Counted from the stretch's first letter, positions 51,668 through 61,258 are shown. The stretch: 64,000 nucleotides of DNA from Facklamia lactis (GCF_015863205.1 NZ_JACBXQ010000001.1:558001-622000), one strand, 5' to 3'. The notes: a model not told the origin generated them from the sequence alone. Numbers and translations are program-made.

Positions 51668-52389
51668 AGCTTATAACCTCGTGGGGTATACATCATTCCG
51701 TTGTAAACTTTAGTAAAGCGATTCCCCACAATAACAGTGGTCGTCATGTCTACTAAGCGATCATCTAAATCTTTAATCGTGGTGATGATCGTCTCTTCTT
51801 TTGGACGTCCAATATCTTTGGCAATCCCTACAATCGTTTCTTCCCCTTTATAGCCCGCAATGATCTTTAAAGCCTTCTCTAAATGCTTAGGCCGGCCTTT
51901 ACTTTTAGGATTATATAAACAAATGACAAAGTCTCCCTGTGCTGCCGCATGTAACCGTTTCTCGATCATTTCCCATGGTGTCATCAGATCACTTAAACTA
52001 ATATGACAGAAATCATTCATTAAAGGGGCCCCTAATAAGGCGGCGCCTCCAATACTAGCAGTAATTCCCGGAACCACTTTGACCTCTAAATCACTGCCTT
52101 GACTTGATAAAAGCTCTAAAATGAGCCCTGCCATTCCATAAATCCCAGCATCTCCACTCGAGATGACCGCAACTTCTTTCCCCGCTTGAGCTAACTCAAT
52201 TGCCTTCTCACATCGGTCAATCTCTCGTTTCATTCCGGTATTAATGACTTCCTTGTCCTGAATAAAGTCTTTGACTAATTTAATATAGGTCGTGTATCCC
52301 ACAATGGTATCTACCTTTTGTAACACTTCTTGCGCCATTGGAGACATTAGGTCAAGTGACCCCGGTCCTAATCCTACAATATATAACAT
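51664..52389 (-). CDS. cbiH: cobalt-precorrin-3 C17-methyltransferase
   Basis: A 241-residue tetrapyrrole methylase: YIVGLGPGSLDLMSPMAQEV, VAVISSGDAGIYGMAGLILE (the GDAGIYGMA motif specific to CbiH/CobJ), VVPGITASIGGAALLGAPLM. It carries out methylation and ring contraction at C17. It starts 12 bases after cbiG. Confidence 0.94.
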   Translation of the reverse strand: MLYIVGLGPGSLDLMSPMAQEVLQKVDTIVGYTTYIKLVKDFIQDKEVINTGMKREIDRCEKAIELAQAGKEVAVISSGDAGIYGMAGLILELLSSQGSDLEVKVVPGITASIGGAALLGAPLMNDFCHISLSDLMTPWEMIEKRLHAAAQGDFVICLYNPKSKGRPKHLEKALKIIAGYKGEETIVGIAKDIGRPKEETIITTIKDLDDRLVDMTTTVIVGNRFTKVYNGMMYTPRGYKL

Positions 52390-52401
52390 CCTATCGACTC
52401 C

Positions 52402-53547
52402 CTATTCATATTTTGCGAGAGCAAAAGTCACTCCCTCATTGGCATAACGTTCGCTCATAATATTTCCATTCGTTTCATGATATGCAGATGCTTGAGCCAC
52501 ACTGGCCACTCCGACTGCCTTCTTGACGAAATCTGATCCTTCAAATAAAGGTTCATAAGCTAGCAATTCCTCTTTACTAAAGGTCTCAAAGTTAACTCCT
52601 ATCCTTTTAGCTAAAGAAATAATCGCTAGTTCGTCTTTTTTTACATCAATACTTACGATTTTCTGGACACCCAAGGTATCTAAATTCATTTCTTTCATAA
52701 AAATTTGAAAATTGCGTTCCAAAACTTCAATGGAAGTATTTCTTCTACATCCGACCCCCACTACGAACTTTCTTGGTATGATTTGAACGTATTTCTGGTG
52801 GGGTGAAACATTTAAACAATATTTTTCAATAGCTAAGGGTTCATAACTAATGACGATTAAACCTTGATAATCTTGAGAATGATTTTGCCACTCGATCGCA
52901 TCAAGTTCACAAAAGCATTGACTGTTCTCTGGTAAACTAATCCCTGCCTGATTCATCAAGGCAATTTTTTGATTGTCTGCAATCATTTGATTAAATTGAC
53001 GTGTTTTTACTTTAAATTGCCGGTAATAGCCATTAATGCTCTTGGCTAAATCATCAAGCCCCATTCGCTTTCTAACATCAGTGGCGGTGGTAATCACTGC
53101 TTGACCCCCGATCGTCTCTGCAATCTCACGGCTCCACTGATTAGCATGTCCAATATGCCCACTTAATAGCGAAATAACGAATTCACCCTGATCATCCATC
53201 ACAATAATAGCTGGATCGATCGTTTTATCTTGAATGAAGGGAGCAATGGCACGGACTGTAATCCCAGTTGCCATAATACTGATGATTAAATCACAAGACG
53301 CTTGCATCATTGTTTGAATCGTTTTAAAAGCACTCTCTTCAATCAGCATTTTTTCTTTGTCTAATAATTTCTGCTGCTTACTTTCCTTCACATAAGAAAT
53401 CCCCTCAGGAAAAATAGTACTTTGAAGACGTTGAGCTAATGCTCGTCCTTCTGTTGTCAACGAAATAATGGCGACTTTAGGTGCTTTCACAGCTTCATAT
53501 TTATGATAAATATTACGGACGATACTCATGTTTAAACTCGCTATCAT
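52402..53547 (-). CDS. cbiG: cobalt-precorrin-5A hydrolase
   Basis: A 381-residue protein. Central motifs [40 protein letters not shown] and [20 protein letters not shown], and the C-terminal [20 protein letters not shown] then [18 protein letters not shown], are all typical. It opens the delta-lactone and releases acetaldehyde. The first ATG (53547) overlaps cbiF by 35 bases; an ATG at 53529 is possible and neither has a strong ribosome site. Confidence 0.93.
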   Translation of the reverse strand: MIASLNMSIVRNIYHKYEAVKAPKVAIISLTTEGRALAQRLQSTIFPEGISYVKESKQQKLLDKEKMLIEESAFKTIQTMMQASCDLIISIMATGITVRAIAPFIQDKTIDPAIIVMDDQGEFVISLLSGHIGHANQWSREIAETIGGQAVITTATDVRKRMGLDDLAKSINGYYRQFKVKTRQFNQMIADNQKIALMNQAGISLPENSQCFCELDAIEWQNHSQDYQGLIVISYEPLAIEKYCLNVSPHQKYVQIIPRKFVVGVGCRRNTSIEVLERNFQIFMKEMNLDTLGVQKIVSIDVKKDELAIISLAKRIGVNFETFSKEELLAYEPLFEGSDFVKKAVGVASVAQASAYHETNGNIMSERYANEGVTFALAKYE

Positions 53548-54268
53548 AGAGCTTTGAATAGTAATAGGTTTCTCCGAGAAAATCCCCCACCATGATCAGG
53601 GCGGTTTTGGTAATATTAGCAGCTCTCACTTTCTCAGCAATATCCGCTAAAGTTCCTTTCACAATCTTTTCTTCTGGCCAAGTTGCTTTATAAATCACTA
53701 CCACGGGCGTCTCATCGGAATAGCCACCCTCTTTTAATTCAGATACCACCGCATCAATACCTTGTATCGATAAGAAGATCACCATCGAGGTTTGATGTTG
53801 TGCTAATAATCTCAATGATTCTTTTTCTGGTACAGGCGTGCGTCCAGCCATTCGTGTAATAATTAAACTTTGTGACACTTCTGGAACGGTATATTCTGTC
53901 CCCACACTGGAAGCCGCTCCTAAGAAAGAACTCACTCCAGGAATCGCTTCAAATTCAATGTTCAATTTTTTTAACTCTTCAATTTGTTCACGAATCGAGC
54001 CATAGAGAGAAAAATCCCCTGTATGTAAGCGAACCACTGAATAATTTAAGTCTGTCCCTCGCTTCATTAATTCAAGAATCTCTTTTAAGTCCAAAGTGGC
54101 ACTATTATGAAGTTTACAGCCTTCTTTACAATAATCTAATAAGTCCGTATTAATCAGTGATCCAGCATAAATAACCATATCGGCTTCTTTTAAAGCCTTA
54201 TATCCTTTTAAAGTAATTAACTCAACATCTCCAGGCCCTGCTCCTACAAAAGTTACTTTACCTTTCAT
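53513..54268 (-). CDS. cbiF: cobalt-precorrin-4 C11-methyltransferase
   Basis: A 251-residue methylase: [60 protein letters not shown], and [20 protein letters not shown]. The YAGSL and HTGDPSLYG-like motifs define CbiF/CobM. It overlaps cbiT by 4 bases. Confidence 0.95.
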   Translation of the reverse strand: MKGKVTFVGAGPGDVELITLKGYKALKEADMVIYAGSLINTDLLDYCKEGCKLHNSATLDLKEILELMKRGTDLNYSVVRLHTGDFSLYGSIREQIEELKKLNIEFEAIPGVSSFLGAASSVGTEYTVPEVSQSLIITRMAGRTPVPEKESLRLLAQHQTSMVIFLSIQGIDAVVSELKEGGYSDETPVVVIYKATWPEEKIVKGTLADIAEKVRAANITKTALIMVGDFLGETYYYSKLYDSEFKHEYRP

Positions 54269-54831
54269 TGATCTCTTCCCTTCTTTGCGCTTAATATAAT
54301 AGTTGGATTTTGTGGCTTAAAATAATGCCCTTTGCCTAATGACGTATAATCTGACACGGAAACTGAGATCATATCAATATCTGTCCAATCATTGTCATTT
54401 AAATAATCAAAGGCTTCTAAAGCGTTTTCAATCAAAATGAAATTCATCACTAAAGGTCTCTCTGCCTCTAACAGTTGATAAGACCAATCAATCATCTCAT
54501 TTAAATTCCCACCCGTTCCACCTATAAATATTGCTTGAAACTTTCCTAACTCTTTATCCAAGGGGGCTTTTCCTTGGATAATTTCTATATTATTTAGATC
54601 AAAATGTTGGCAATTTCTTTGAATTAAATCAATGGCTAATTCCTTCATTTCAATGGCTACCACTTCTATTTCAGGATATAATTTTGCGGCTTGGAGACTA
54701 ACACTTCCTGTCCCGGCCCCCACATCTAAAAATCTTTGCGCCTTATTTAATTCTAATTTGTCGATTGAAATTGAACGAATGCTTTCTTTAGTCATGGGGA
54801 CTTTATCGCGTATAAACATCTCATCTTTCAT
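54265..54831 (-). CDS. cbiT: cobalt-precorrin-6B C15-methyltransferase (decarboxylating)
   Basis: A 188-residue class I methyltransferase: [23 protein letters not shown]-binding [20 protein letters not shown], then [20 protein letters not shown]. CbiT is encoded separately from CbiE here, as in Salmonella. It overlaps both neighbours by a few bases. Confidence 0.94.
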   Translation of the reverse strand: MKDEMFIRDKVPMTKESIRSISIDKLELNKAQRFLDVGAGTGSVSLQAAKLYPEIEVVAIEMKELAIDLIQRNCQHFDLNNIEIIQGKAPLDKELGKFQAIFIGGTGGNLNEMIDWSYQLLEAERPLVMNFILIENALEAFDYLNDNDWTDIDMISVSVSDYTSLGKGHYFKPQNPTIILSAKKGRDQ

Positions 54832-55441
54832 CTTTTAGTATCACCACATTCATCTCATATTTTTGATTGGGAACTTCTTGAAGTTTATATTTCATCATTT
54901 TTTCATTGGGATAAGATAGATTTTCTCCAATGTACATCACCTTATTTACGGCTTGCCGTTCCAGTAAAGCCTGTGCAATCTGATAAGGCCCACAGCCCTC
55001 ATCCGTGACCATCCCCACACAAGACTCTCTGGCTAATCGATCAAAATCAGGTTGTCGACCATGACTACTTGTCAGATAACAATCATTCATGGTCAAACCT
55101 AGGCGACTAAACAGATATTGAACCGATGATATTCCAGGATAAATTTGCACCAACTTCCTATCAAAATGCTGTAAAATAAACGTTCCAATGCCATAAAACA
55201 TCGGGTCGCCAGAAGCTAACAATAAGATTTTTTGTTGTGACGCCAACGCTTCATTGATTAGTTTTAATAACTCCTTTAAGCGAGGTAAGGCGACTTTTTT
55301 ATCTTCAAATTGAGGCTCTACTATTTCTAATTGTCTCTGGCTCCCAATAATAAGATCGACTTCTTGACAAAGCTCTTCAAGATTGGCCAACACAAACCTT
55401 GGACAGCCAGGTCCAATTCCGAATACATTAATCATTGCCAT
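54821..55441 (-). CDS. cbiE: cobalt-precorrin-7 C5-methyltransferase
   Basis: A 206-residue methylase: NVFGIGPGCPRFVLANLEEL at the N-terminus, LLASGDPMFYGIGTFILQHF as SAM motif, and YPGISSVQYLFSRLGLTMND. Together with CbiT it performs the C5 and C15 methylations. It overlaps cbiD by 10 bases. Confidence 0.93.
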   Translation of the reverse strand: MAMINVFGIGPGCPRFVLANLEELCQEVDLIIGSQRQLEIVEPQFEDKKVALPRLKELLKLINEALASQQKILLLASGDPMFYGIGTFILQHFDRKLVQIYPGISSVQYLFSRLGLTMNDCYLTSSHGRQPDFDRLARESCVGMVTDEGCGPYQIAQALLERQAVNKVMYIGENLSYPNEKMMKYKLQEVPNQKYEMNVVILKDER

Positions 55442-56553
55442 TCTTTTTCTAGCTCCTTTAAGGCCTTTGTACTTACCACTACATCATGCTTCGTTAAGAA
55501 TGTGATGACTTCAACTTCAATATCAGGGGCTCTAAATTGGTATAACTTTAGTACCCTTTCTTTTATTTTATCGACAATTCTTTGATAGACTTGCGAATAT
55601 CCCGCCTCTATCACCAACTGGGCCTGCTTTTCGGTCGTGAGTGCCTTTTCAACTTCTTGAAGTAATGCTAAAGGAGCTCCTAATAGCGCTAGATTCGCAA
55701 TCATTATTTCATTTCGAGCATCTGCATCTTTACTGTGTGTTGAGAAAATACCGCCGGCAATTTTTATAAACTTACCTAAATGTCCCACCAATAATACTTT
55801 CTCAAATTGTAACCGCATCGCTTCAAGTAACACATAACCCACAAAATTACTCATCTGAACCATATATTTCTCGTTAAGTTTCGTACGCTCAAGAATAAAA
55901 TCTTCACCATAATTTCCGGGCGTTAAAATAATTTGTTTGAAGCCTAATTTCTGTTTCTGCTCCATTTCAATGGAGATCGCTTGTTTCCAACCTTCTTCTG
56001 ACATCGGTGTTACAATGCCCGAAGTCCCTAAAATAGAAATCCCGCCCATAATACCCAGTCGTGGATTCATGGTTCCAAGGGCCACGTCTTCACCGCCAGG
56101 AGCTGAAATAATAATCTCAACCCCTTGACCCTCACTTAATAATTGTTTAACTTCTGCTTCAATCATTTTTCGTGGTGTTGGATTAATGGCGGCTTCTCCG
56201 ACCGCAACGGCTAACCCCTCTTCGGTTACTCTTCCGACTCCTTCGCCACCGTCAATCTTGACTTTTCCATCTTCTCGCCAACGAACGGTTGAATAAATAT
56301 GAAGTCCATGAGTCGCATCCGCATCATCTCCGCCATCCTTAATGACAGAGCACGAAGCTTCTTGAGCATTAAATTGAGCATGATGAATTGGAATGACCAA
56401 TTCGACACCTGCTGGCGGAATCAGCTTAACTTGGTCAACCGCTTTTTGATAAAGAAGCATCTTAACAGCTGCGATGGTGGCGGCTGTTGCGCAAGATCCT
56501 GTGGTATAACCTTTCCTTAACTTTTTGCCATTATATGATACAAATTCTTCCAT
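55432..56553 (-). CDS. cbiD: cobalt-precorrin-5B C1-methyltransferase
   Basis: A 373-residue CbiD with the conserved LRKGYTTGSCATAATIAAVK at residues 12-30, KDGGDDADATHGLHI, GVGRVTEEGLAVAVGEAAIN, and FVGYVLLEAMRLQFEKVLLV. ATG 56553 was chosen because GGGAGG lies 5-6 bases upstream. The frame open to 56616 runs back into cbiC and has no ribosome site. Confidence 0.94.
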   Translation of the reverse strand: MEEFVSYNGKKLRKGYTTGSCATAATIAAVKMLLYQKAVDQVKLIPPAGVELVIPIHHAQFNAQEASCSVIKDGGDDADATHGLHIYSTVRWREDGKVKIDGGEGVGRVTEEGLAVAVGEAAINPTPRKMIEAEVKQLLSEGQGVEIIISAPGGEDVALGTMNPRLGIMGGISILGTSGIVTPMSEEGWKQAISIEMEQKQKLGFKQIILTPGNYGEDFILERTKLNEKYMVQMSNFVGYVLLEAMRLQFEKVLLVGHLGKFIKIAGGIFSTHSKDADARNEIMIANLALLGAPLALLQEVEKALTTEKQAQLVIEAGYSQVYQRIVDKIKERVLKLYQFRAPDIEVEVITFLTKHDVVVSTKALKELEKEWQ

Positions 56554-56566
56554 CGCGCCTCCCTCC

Positions 56567-57223
56567 CTAATGCTGGTGTATGATTCCTTTAATATTGTAT
56601 TGAATCGCATTGACAATAGCTGCAGCTACATTACTTCCACCTTTACGTCCTAGAGCAGCGATACTTGGAATTTCAGATTCATGTAAGGCTTTTTTAGATT
56701 CTGCAGCACCCACAAAGCCCACTGGCACCCCAATAACCGCTTCGATTTCAAATTTTCCTGCTTCAACACTTTCCAGGATTTGATAAATCGCTGTCGGCGC
56801 ATTGCCAATCACATACACTTTTGGACCTTCCAATTGACTTGCTAGCTGAATGGCAGCCATGGAGCGTGTGATCCCCTTCTCTTTCGAAATCTTAAATGCA
56901 CGCTCATCATTCACAAAACAATGATAGTGACAACCATATTGATCCAATATTTTTTTGTTGATACCGGCTAAAGCCATATTGGTATCGGTTATAATATGCC
57001 CCCCTTGTTTGATCACCTCTTGTATTAGTATTTCTGCCTTCCCGGTAAACACTAAATTCTTTAAATAATCAAAATCAGCTGACGTATGAATGGCTCTTTT
57101 AATAATGTCTTCTTGCAGAGGCGTTTGAAATTGAAAAGTTGGGTCCAACTCCTTAATTTCATCACTAATAATCTCAAAACTTTTATCCGTTATCTGGTGT
57201 GGAACTTTAATATATTGATCCAT
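56567..57223 (-). CDS. cbiC: cobalt-precorrin-8 methylmutase
   Basis: A 218-residue protein: IKRAIHTSADFDYLKNLVFT carries the catalytic His, then IITDTNMALAGINKKILDQY, VYVIGNAPTAIYQILE, and GVPVGFVGAAESKKAL. It shifts the C11 methyl to C12, giving cobyrinic acid. AGGAGG precedes the start. The sequence upstream is the cbiB remnant. Confidence 0.95.
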   Translation of the reverse strand: MDQYIKVPHQITDKSFEIISDEIKELDPTFQFQTPLQEDIIKRAIHTSADFDYLKNLVFTGKAEILIQEVIKQGGHIITDTNMALAGINKKILDQYGCHYHCFVNDERAFKISKEKGITRSMAAIQLASQLEGPKVYVIGNAPTAIYQILESVEAGKFEIEAVIGVPVGFVGAAESKKALHESEIPSIAALGRKGGSNVAAAIVNAIQYNIKGIIHQH

Positions 57224-57224
57224 A

Positions 57225-57420
57225 CAATCCTCCTAAAATGTCAATCACTGCCCTCATGTCAATCCAAGTGCAAAAGCAACCTATAAGATACGTCCTGCAC
57301 GTCGAACTACTACTTGACTTACTTCTTTACTAAAGCCTCCAATCGTGGGGATGATCTTTATCACATAATGCCTCCTCCTAATTGAATGCCTAAAGCACCC
57401 ACAACATCTGCTAATCCCAG
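57225..57420 (-). pseudogene. cbiB: cbiB remnant (C-terminal part only)
   Basis: Between cbiA and cbiC, where cbiB stands in related clusters, the minus strand reads LADVVGALGIQLGGG, then in a shifted frame HYVIKIIPTIGGFSKEVSQ and VVVRRAGRIL-stop, then VAFALGLT-stop. These match the CbiB C-terminus, where VAGALGIQLGG, KPTIGD and a final R-A-x-R-I/L-M/L are typical. At least two frameshifts and stops are present, and the first 80% of the gene is missing. CbiB attaches aminopropanol to cobyric acid, so this step is lost here. Confidence 0.7.
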
Positions 57421-57495
57421 AACTTTCAAATACTTCCCTGTTCAAACATTTCACTGAAAAATAGGTATCCATCAAGTAAAAGTGCAGAACGTTCA

Positions 57496-58893
57496 TTAGC
57501 TTTTTTTCTCTTTCATATTCTTAATGAAGCAATCAATTAATTGTGGATCTTGATAGAAATGAACATGTAAGTAACTCGCGAACATTGATTGTGAGGCAAA
57601 GCCTGATGGCCATTGCTGAATGACTTGTCCTTCTCTTTCTTTTACTGAATAACCCGCATAGGCTTGACTACTTTCAAATTCAGAATGATGAAATTCATGT
57701 CCCCTGATTAGCCAATCCTTCTTCCCAATCACAATATTTGTCTGGGGTGTAAAGCTACAATAACCAAAACGCTTCAATCGAGAAGTCATATAACTTTTGC
57801 CGGGAATGACTCCCACCATTGAGAATTCATCACCTTCTTGATTCTCATAATATTCTCCTAAGTACATCAGTCCCCCACATTCTGCAAAAATAGGAATATC
57901 TTGCTCGAAGGCTAAGCAAATCTCTTGCCTCATGGTCTTGTTAATGGATAGCTGATCGGCAAAAAGCTCAGGAAAACCTCCACCAAAATAATAGGCATCC
58001 GCTTTGGGTAATTTTGAATCAAACAGTGGACTGAAAGAGATCAACTTTATACCATTTCTTTCAAATAAACTTAAGTTATCAGGATAATAAAACGAAAAAG
58101 CTGAATCTAAAGCATAAGCTAAGGTCAAATTCTGACCTCTGTCGCTCTTTTCAAAAGGAGCTAAGTGATGATGAACATAGTCATCAATAGAAGCTTCATC
58201 CATCGTCATACTTTCTGAAAGATCTAATAAACTATCTAAATCAATCGTTTGTTCAATTTCAATCGCTAATCTATCTAATCGTTCATCTAGATCGAATAAT
58301 TCAGATTCTGGCACTAAACCAAGATGCCTAGAAGGAAGCTCAAGGTTAACGTTTTTCTTTAGATAACCTAAAACTTTAATCGCATTATATTTTTCAATAC
58401 TTTCTTTTATTAATTGATAATGACTTTCTGAAGCCACACGATTCACAATGACGCCTGCAATGTTAATAGCTGGATCCAATGCTAGAAAGCCTTTGACCAC
58501 AGCCGCTGCACTCGTCGAAGTCGCCTTTCCATCGATTACCAAGACGACTGGCACATTGAGCTTATAGGCCATTCCCGCACTTGAACCGTAACGTTTATCC
58601 ACGCCAAACCCATCATACAAGCCCATGACCCCTTCAATGACACTAATATCCTTTCCCTGTAAAGCTCTCAAATATAAGGAACGCAATACATCATCATCAG
58701 TGATTAAGAATTCATCCAAGTTAATAGACGGTTGCTGACAGACTCTCCGGTGAAAGCCTGTATCGATATAATCTGGTCCTACTTTATATGGTTGTACGGA
58801 TAACCCTCTGTTTTTAAGCGCTTTCATTATTCCGAGCGTTAGAATGGTCTTCCCTACTCCACTGGAAACCCCAGCGATCATTATTTGTTTCAT
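57496..58893 (-). CDS. cbiA: cobyrinic acid a,c-diamide synthase
   Basis: A 465-residue amidotransferase: ATP loop MIAGVSSGVGKTILTLGIMK, then VQPYKVGPDYIDTGFHRRVC, EGVMGLYDGFGVDKRYGSSA, and the glutaminase domain with nucleophile Cys in IFAECGGLMYLGEYYE. The start at 58893 has GGGGG about 4 bases upstream and leaves the riboswitch outside the gene; the frame open to 58980 runs through the riboswitch terminator. It is the first gene of the 23-kb locus. Confidence 0.94.
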   Translation of the reverse strand: MKQIMIAGVSSGVGKTILTLGIMKALKNRGLSVQPYKVGPDYIDTGFHRRVCQQPSINLDEFLITDDDVLRSLYLRALQGKDISVIEGVMGLYDGFGVDKRYGSSAGMAYKLNVPVVLVIDGKATSTSAAAVVKGFLALDPAINIAGVIVNRVASESHYQLIKESIEKYNAIKVLGYLKKNVNLELPSRHLGLVPESELFDLDERLDRLAIEIEQTIDLDSLLDLSESMTMDEASIDDYVHHHLAPFEKSDRGQNLTLAYALDSAFSFYYPDNLSLFERNGIKLISFSPLFDSKLPKADAYYFGGGFPELFADQLSINKTMRQEICLAFEQDIPIFAECGGLMYLGEYYENQEGDEFSMVGVIPGKSYMTSRLKRFGYCSFTPQTNIVIGKKDWLIRGHEFHHSEFESSQAYAGYSVKEREGQVIQQWPSGFASQSMFASYLHVHFYQDPQLIDCFIKNMKEKKS

Positions 58894-58920
58894 AAATCCC
58901 CCTTTTAGAGAAATAAAAAT

Positions 58921-58957
58921 CCGGATGAAGCATAGAGAGAATCTATGCTCCAACCGG
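58921..58957 (-). terminator. riboswitch-controlled terminator before cbiA
   Basis: A bulged stem: CCGG at both ends (58921-58924 with 58954-58957) and an inner AGCATAGA / TCTATGCT (58929-58936 with 58942-58949). It is followed on the minus strand by ATTTTTATTT. Confidence 0.85.
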
Positions 58958-58984
58958 AGACAGAATCTTTCTCTATACATCGTA

Positions 58985-59085
58985 GAGATAAAGACAATTA
59001 ATAAGTGCTCTGGCTTAACAAGTTTCCTTGTATCACAGTGGCGAGACCGCGGGAGAATTTCACTCCACTTCCCTATTTTTCTATT
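58985..59085 (-). ncRNA. cobalamin riboswitch
   Basis: On the minus strand the aptamer landmarks appear in order: AGGGAAGTGG, GTGAAATTCTCCCGCGGTC, TCGCCACTGTGA, and the B12 box AAGCCAGAGCAC (59005-59016). It is followed by the terminator at 58921-58957 and then cbiA. It should stop transcription of the whole locus when adenosylcobalamin is plentiful. Confidence 0.93.
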
Positions 59086-59178
59086 AAGTTCATTTTAACG
59101 TTTTTTTATAGAAAAAGAAAATTTTAATTTGATTAAATTTTATTTAATCAATGAACCAATCGCTAGATTCTTTTAATT
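59086..59178. other. upstream of the cobalamin locus, fragment of a repeated gene end
   Basis: The cobalamin-locus promoter must lie here on the minus strand, but the boxes are ambiguous. At 59146-59178 the minus strand encodes LKESSDWFID then stop, a near copy of the C-terminus (IKESRDWFID-stop) of the ORF at 60210-60434. Confidence 0.5.
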
Positions 59179-59455
59179 CAAACCCTTGCCTTCTATCGTG
59201 GTAAAAATTTTCTTTTTGATTGGTTAATCGAGTATGGTTTCTATTGACAACTCTTATCTTTAATAAAAAGTTTATCCAACAATTTACCTAACAAATACTA
59301 AAGCCATTCTTGGATGAGTTCGAGAAGATCGAAGAAATGTATACGGATCTTTTAATCCAAAAAAAGTTTCTTCTCTTATTCATAAAAATCAAAGAAAAAT
59401 TAATACTCTCAAATAAATACCATTATTGCGCCAGAATATTTCCAACAAAAATGGT
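59179..59455 (+). repeat. decayed duplicate of the ABC permease 3' end and its downstream region
   Basis: Shared blocks with 30906-31190, in the same order: TTCTATCGTGG / TTTTATCGTGG, CTATTGACAACTCTTATCTT / CTATTGACTACTCTTATCTT, AAAAAGTTTATCCAACAATT, GGATGAGTTCGAGA, GGATCTTTTAA, CTCAAATAAA, ATTATTGCGCC. The terminator stem in this copy is broken. The permease part holds no open frame of use. It points to an old segmental duplication followed by decay. Confidence 0.7.
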
Positions 59456-59662
59456 TAGGATTAAAACAATAAAAATTTAAAATTTATCATTTGAATATCA
59501 ATCCATATAATAAGAGTAATAGCTATAAAAATGAACCGTTTACATTAGAAGTTAATTTAATTATAATATTGATAAGTGAAAATAATTAAATGTAATACTT
59601 CTCCCCCAATTTTTATGTACAAGAAGAAACAATAGATTGGAGATTTTAAAAGGATAGGTAAA
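59456..59662. other. upstream region of the 103-residue gene
   Basis: AT-rich. The only clear element is the ribosome site AAAGGA about 8 bases before ATG 59663. Confidence 0.35.
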
Positions 59663-59974
59663 ATGGATAAAAATAAAATGGATAGATTAATAAAAAAATT
59701 AAGTTATGTCATATTTCTTTTAACAAGTATATTTATTGTATGCTTTTTATCAATATGGATTATGAATATTTCTGCGCCCAGTTTATTATTTCAAATACTT
59801 TTAATGATAGCAATATTCTGTTTGATTCTTCAGTTAATTACATGGGGTATAGTAGTCTACTTATCAATACAATATAAAAAAATTTATAAAAACAATAAAT
59901 ATCACCATCATATTTTATCCTTTATTATGATTGTAATTTTTGGAATATTGTATTTGTTAAAACTGATCTCTTAA
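59663..59974 (+). CDS. 103-residue three-helix membrane protein
   Basis: A small hydrophobic protein: helices at about residues 14-33 (VIFLLTSIFIVCFLSIWIM), 38-66 and 83-101, basic at the N-terminus (MDKNKMDRLIKKL). AAAGGA precedes the start and a strong terminator follows, so it is likely a genuine single gene. Family not recognised. AT content is higher than in the cobalamin locus, suggesting separate origin. Confidence 0.55.
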   Translation: MDKNKMDRLIKKLSYVIFLLTSIFIVCFLSIWIMNISAPSLLFQILLMIAIFCLILQLITWGIVVYLSIQYKKIYKNNKYHHHILSFIMIVIFGILYLLKLIS

Positions 59975-60018
59975 ACGTAATAGTTAAGCAAATGAAATTT
60001 ACATATACTTAGTACCTA

Positions 60019-60070
60019 ATGAAAGGTAGGCCTATTTTGTTATAGAATAGGTCCTATCTTTCATTTTTTA
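60019..60070 (+). terminator. terminator after the 103-residue gene
   Basis: A long near-perfect stem (60019-60036 with 60046-60064) is followed by TTTTTTA. It could also work on the minus strand. Confidence 0.8.
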
Positions 60071-60209
60071 TTACAAAAAGTATCAATCAAAGCAGAACTC
60101 TTAGCGATATCGTTATAAAAATGACGGCTATCCAAAAGATTTACCCTATTTCAAAGGATTACTAAAAATAATTGTTCATTCATATTATTAGAGAAAAAGA
60201 AAAATTTAT

Positions 60210-60434
60210 TTAATCAATGAACCAATCGCGTGATTCTTTGATGGCTAGCTGTAATCCTTTTGGAATTCTTAAACGATTTAATAATACGCTTGAACTTAAG
60301 ATTCTATGCTTTTCTTCTGTGGATAACAGGTTTCCTTGTAAACTAAAAATATATGACCTCACTTGAACTGGAATTAATCCAAGATTATAAACAAATTTTT
60401 TATCCCAGTTTGATTTTATTCTTCCTGAGATCAA
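60210..60434 (-). pseudogene. C-terminal fragment of an unidentified protein
   Basis: A 74-codon frame containing KKFVYNLGLIPVQVRSYIFS, LQGNLLSTEEKHRILSSSVL and LNRLRIPKGLQLAIKESRDW. Its start overlaps nothing and lacks a ribosome site. The last ten codons are repeated at 59146-59178. It is probably the tail of a lost gene, one copy longer than the other. Family not recognised. Confidence 0.4.
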
Positions 60435-60460
60435 GTAAGGTAACTTCTATCAATGAAAAA

Positions 60461-60485
60461 CCCCCTAACAAGTAACGTTAGGGGG
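60461..60485 (-). terminator. terminator after the secreted-protein gene
   Basis: A 9-base stem CCCCCTAAC / GTTAGGGGG is followed on the minus strand by TTTTTC. Confidence 0.85.
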
Positions 60486-60503
60486 TAAAAAGTTAACAAA
60501 TCC

Positions 60504-61061
60504 TTATTTTAAATTGAAGTCATATCCCTCATAAGTCAAGGTCTTTTCATCTTTCCGTCCCAGACTTAATAAGGTTTCTTCAAAAAGTTTAATATCCAAT
60601 GAGTCCTCTTTTTCAGTTTTTTCAGCTTGGGAAATCATAAACACCAACTGTCCCATGCCATCGACTTCTGTATAAATTCCGGGGGTCGCTTCTTGGAGTT
60701 GAGAGATGACCGCATAAACACTTGAGTCCTCTTCTAGCTCAATGTCTGCGCTGACTGTACCGTAGTCAAGCCCTAAATCCTTAGATACTTGACCGACATT
60801 TTCGGTTTCAGGGTTTGGCATTCCAACCGTCGTCTCTATAAATTTAGAGAGGAATAAAATTGTTTCATGGGCTTGATCAGATTCCCCATTGATCGTGAGA
60901 TATATTTGATCATTCTGGAACACAATTTGGCTAATCGGACTCTTCTCATCACTCGCTTGATAAATCTCAGAATCATTTGCCCTCACACTTGGCCCCATTC
61001 CAAGAACAAACAAGAACATCACCACCATTAACCTGCGAAGTAAAGAAGCAATTTTTTTCAT
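60504..61061 (-). CDS. 185-residue secreted hypothetical protein
   Basis: From ATG 61061 (AAAGGG upstream) the protein starts with a clear signal peptide, KKIASLLRRLMVVMFLFVLG then MGPSVRA, a likely signal peptidase I site. The mature part is acidic with alternating strand-like segments (ISQIVFQNDQIYLTINGESD, AVISQLQEATPGIYTEVDGM). No cell-wall anchor or lipobox is present. Family not recognised. It is a single gene with its own terminator. Confidence 0.65.
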   Translation of the reverse strand: MKKIASLLRRLMVVMFLFVLGMGPSVRANDSEIYQASDEKSPISQIVFQNDQIYLTINGESDQAHETILFLSKFIETTVGMPNPETENVGQVSKDLGLDYGTVSADIELEEDSSVYAVISQLQEATPGIYTEVDGMGQLVFMISQAEKTEKEDSLDIKLFEETLLSLGRKDEKTLTYEGYDFNLK

Positions 61062-61230
61062 TTTAACAACCCTTTCTCTTTTTGAATGAAATAACCTTCT
61101 AATTTGAAACAAATTTTTATAATTAAATTTTAGCATATTTTAATTTTAAATTAAACCTATCATTAGATTCTCATCAATCTTTCGTTTCCAGACCAAGAAG
61201 CAAATTCGCAGAACCTTTTTCAAAGTAAAA

Positions 61231-61258
61231 AACGCTTAACATTACCTGCTAAGCGCTT
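61231..61258 (-). terminator. terminator of the YtrA-type ABC unit
   Basis: The stem AACGCTTA / TAAGCGCTT is followed on the minus strand by a T run (TTTTTTACTTT). Confidence 0.75.

Noticed and set aside
57281-57496. A 71-codon minus ORF between cbiA and cbiC as a real small gene
   Set aside because: Its second half encodes the CbiB C-terminus in one frame while the adjoining CbiB piece is in another; it is part of a pseudogene.
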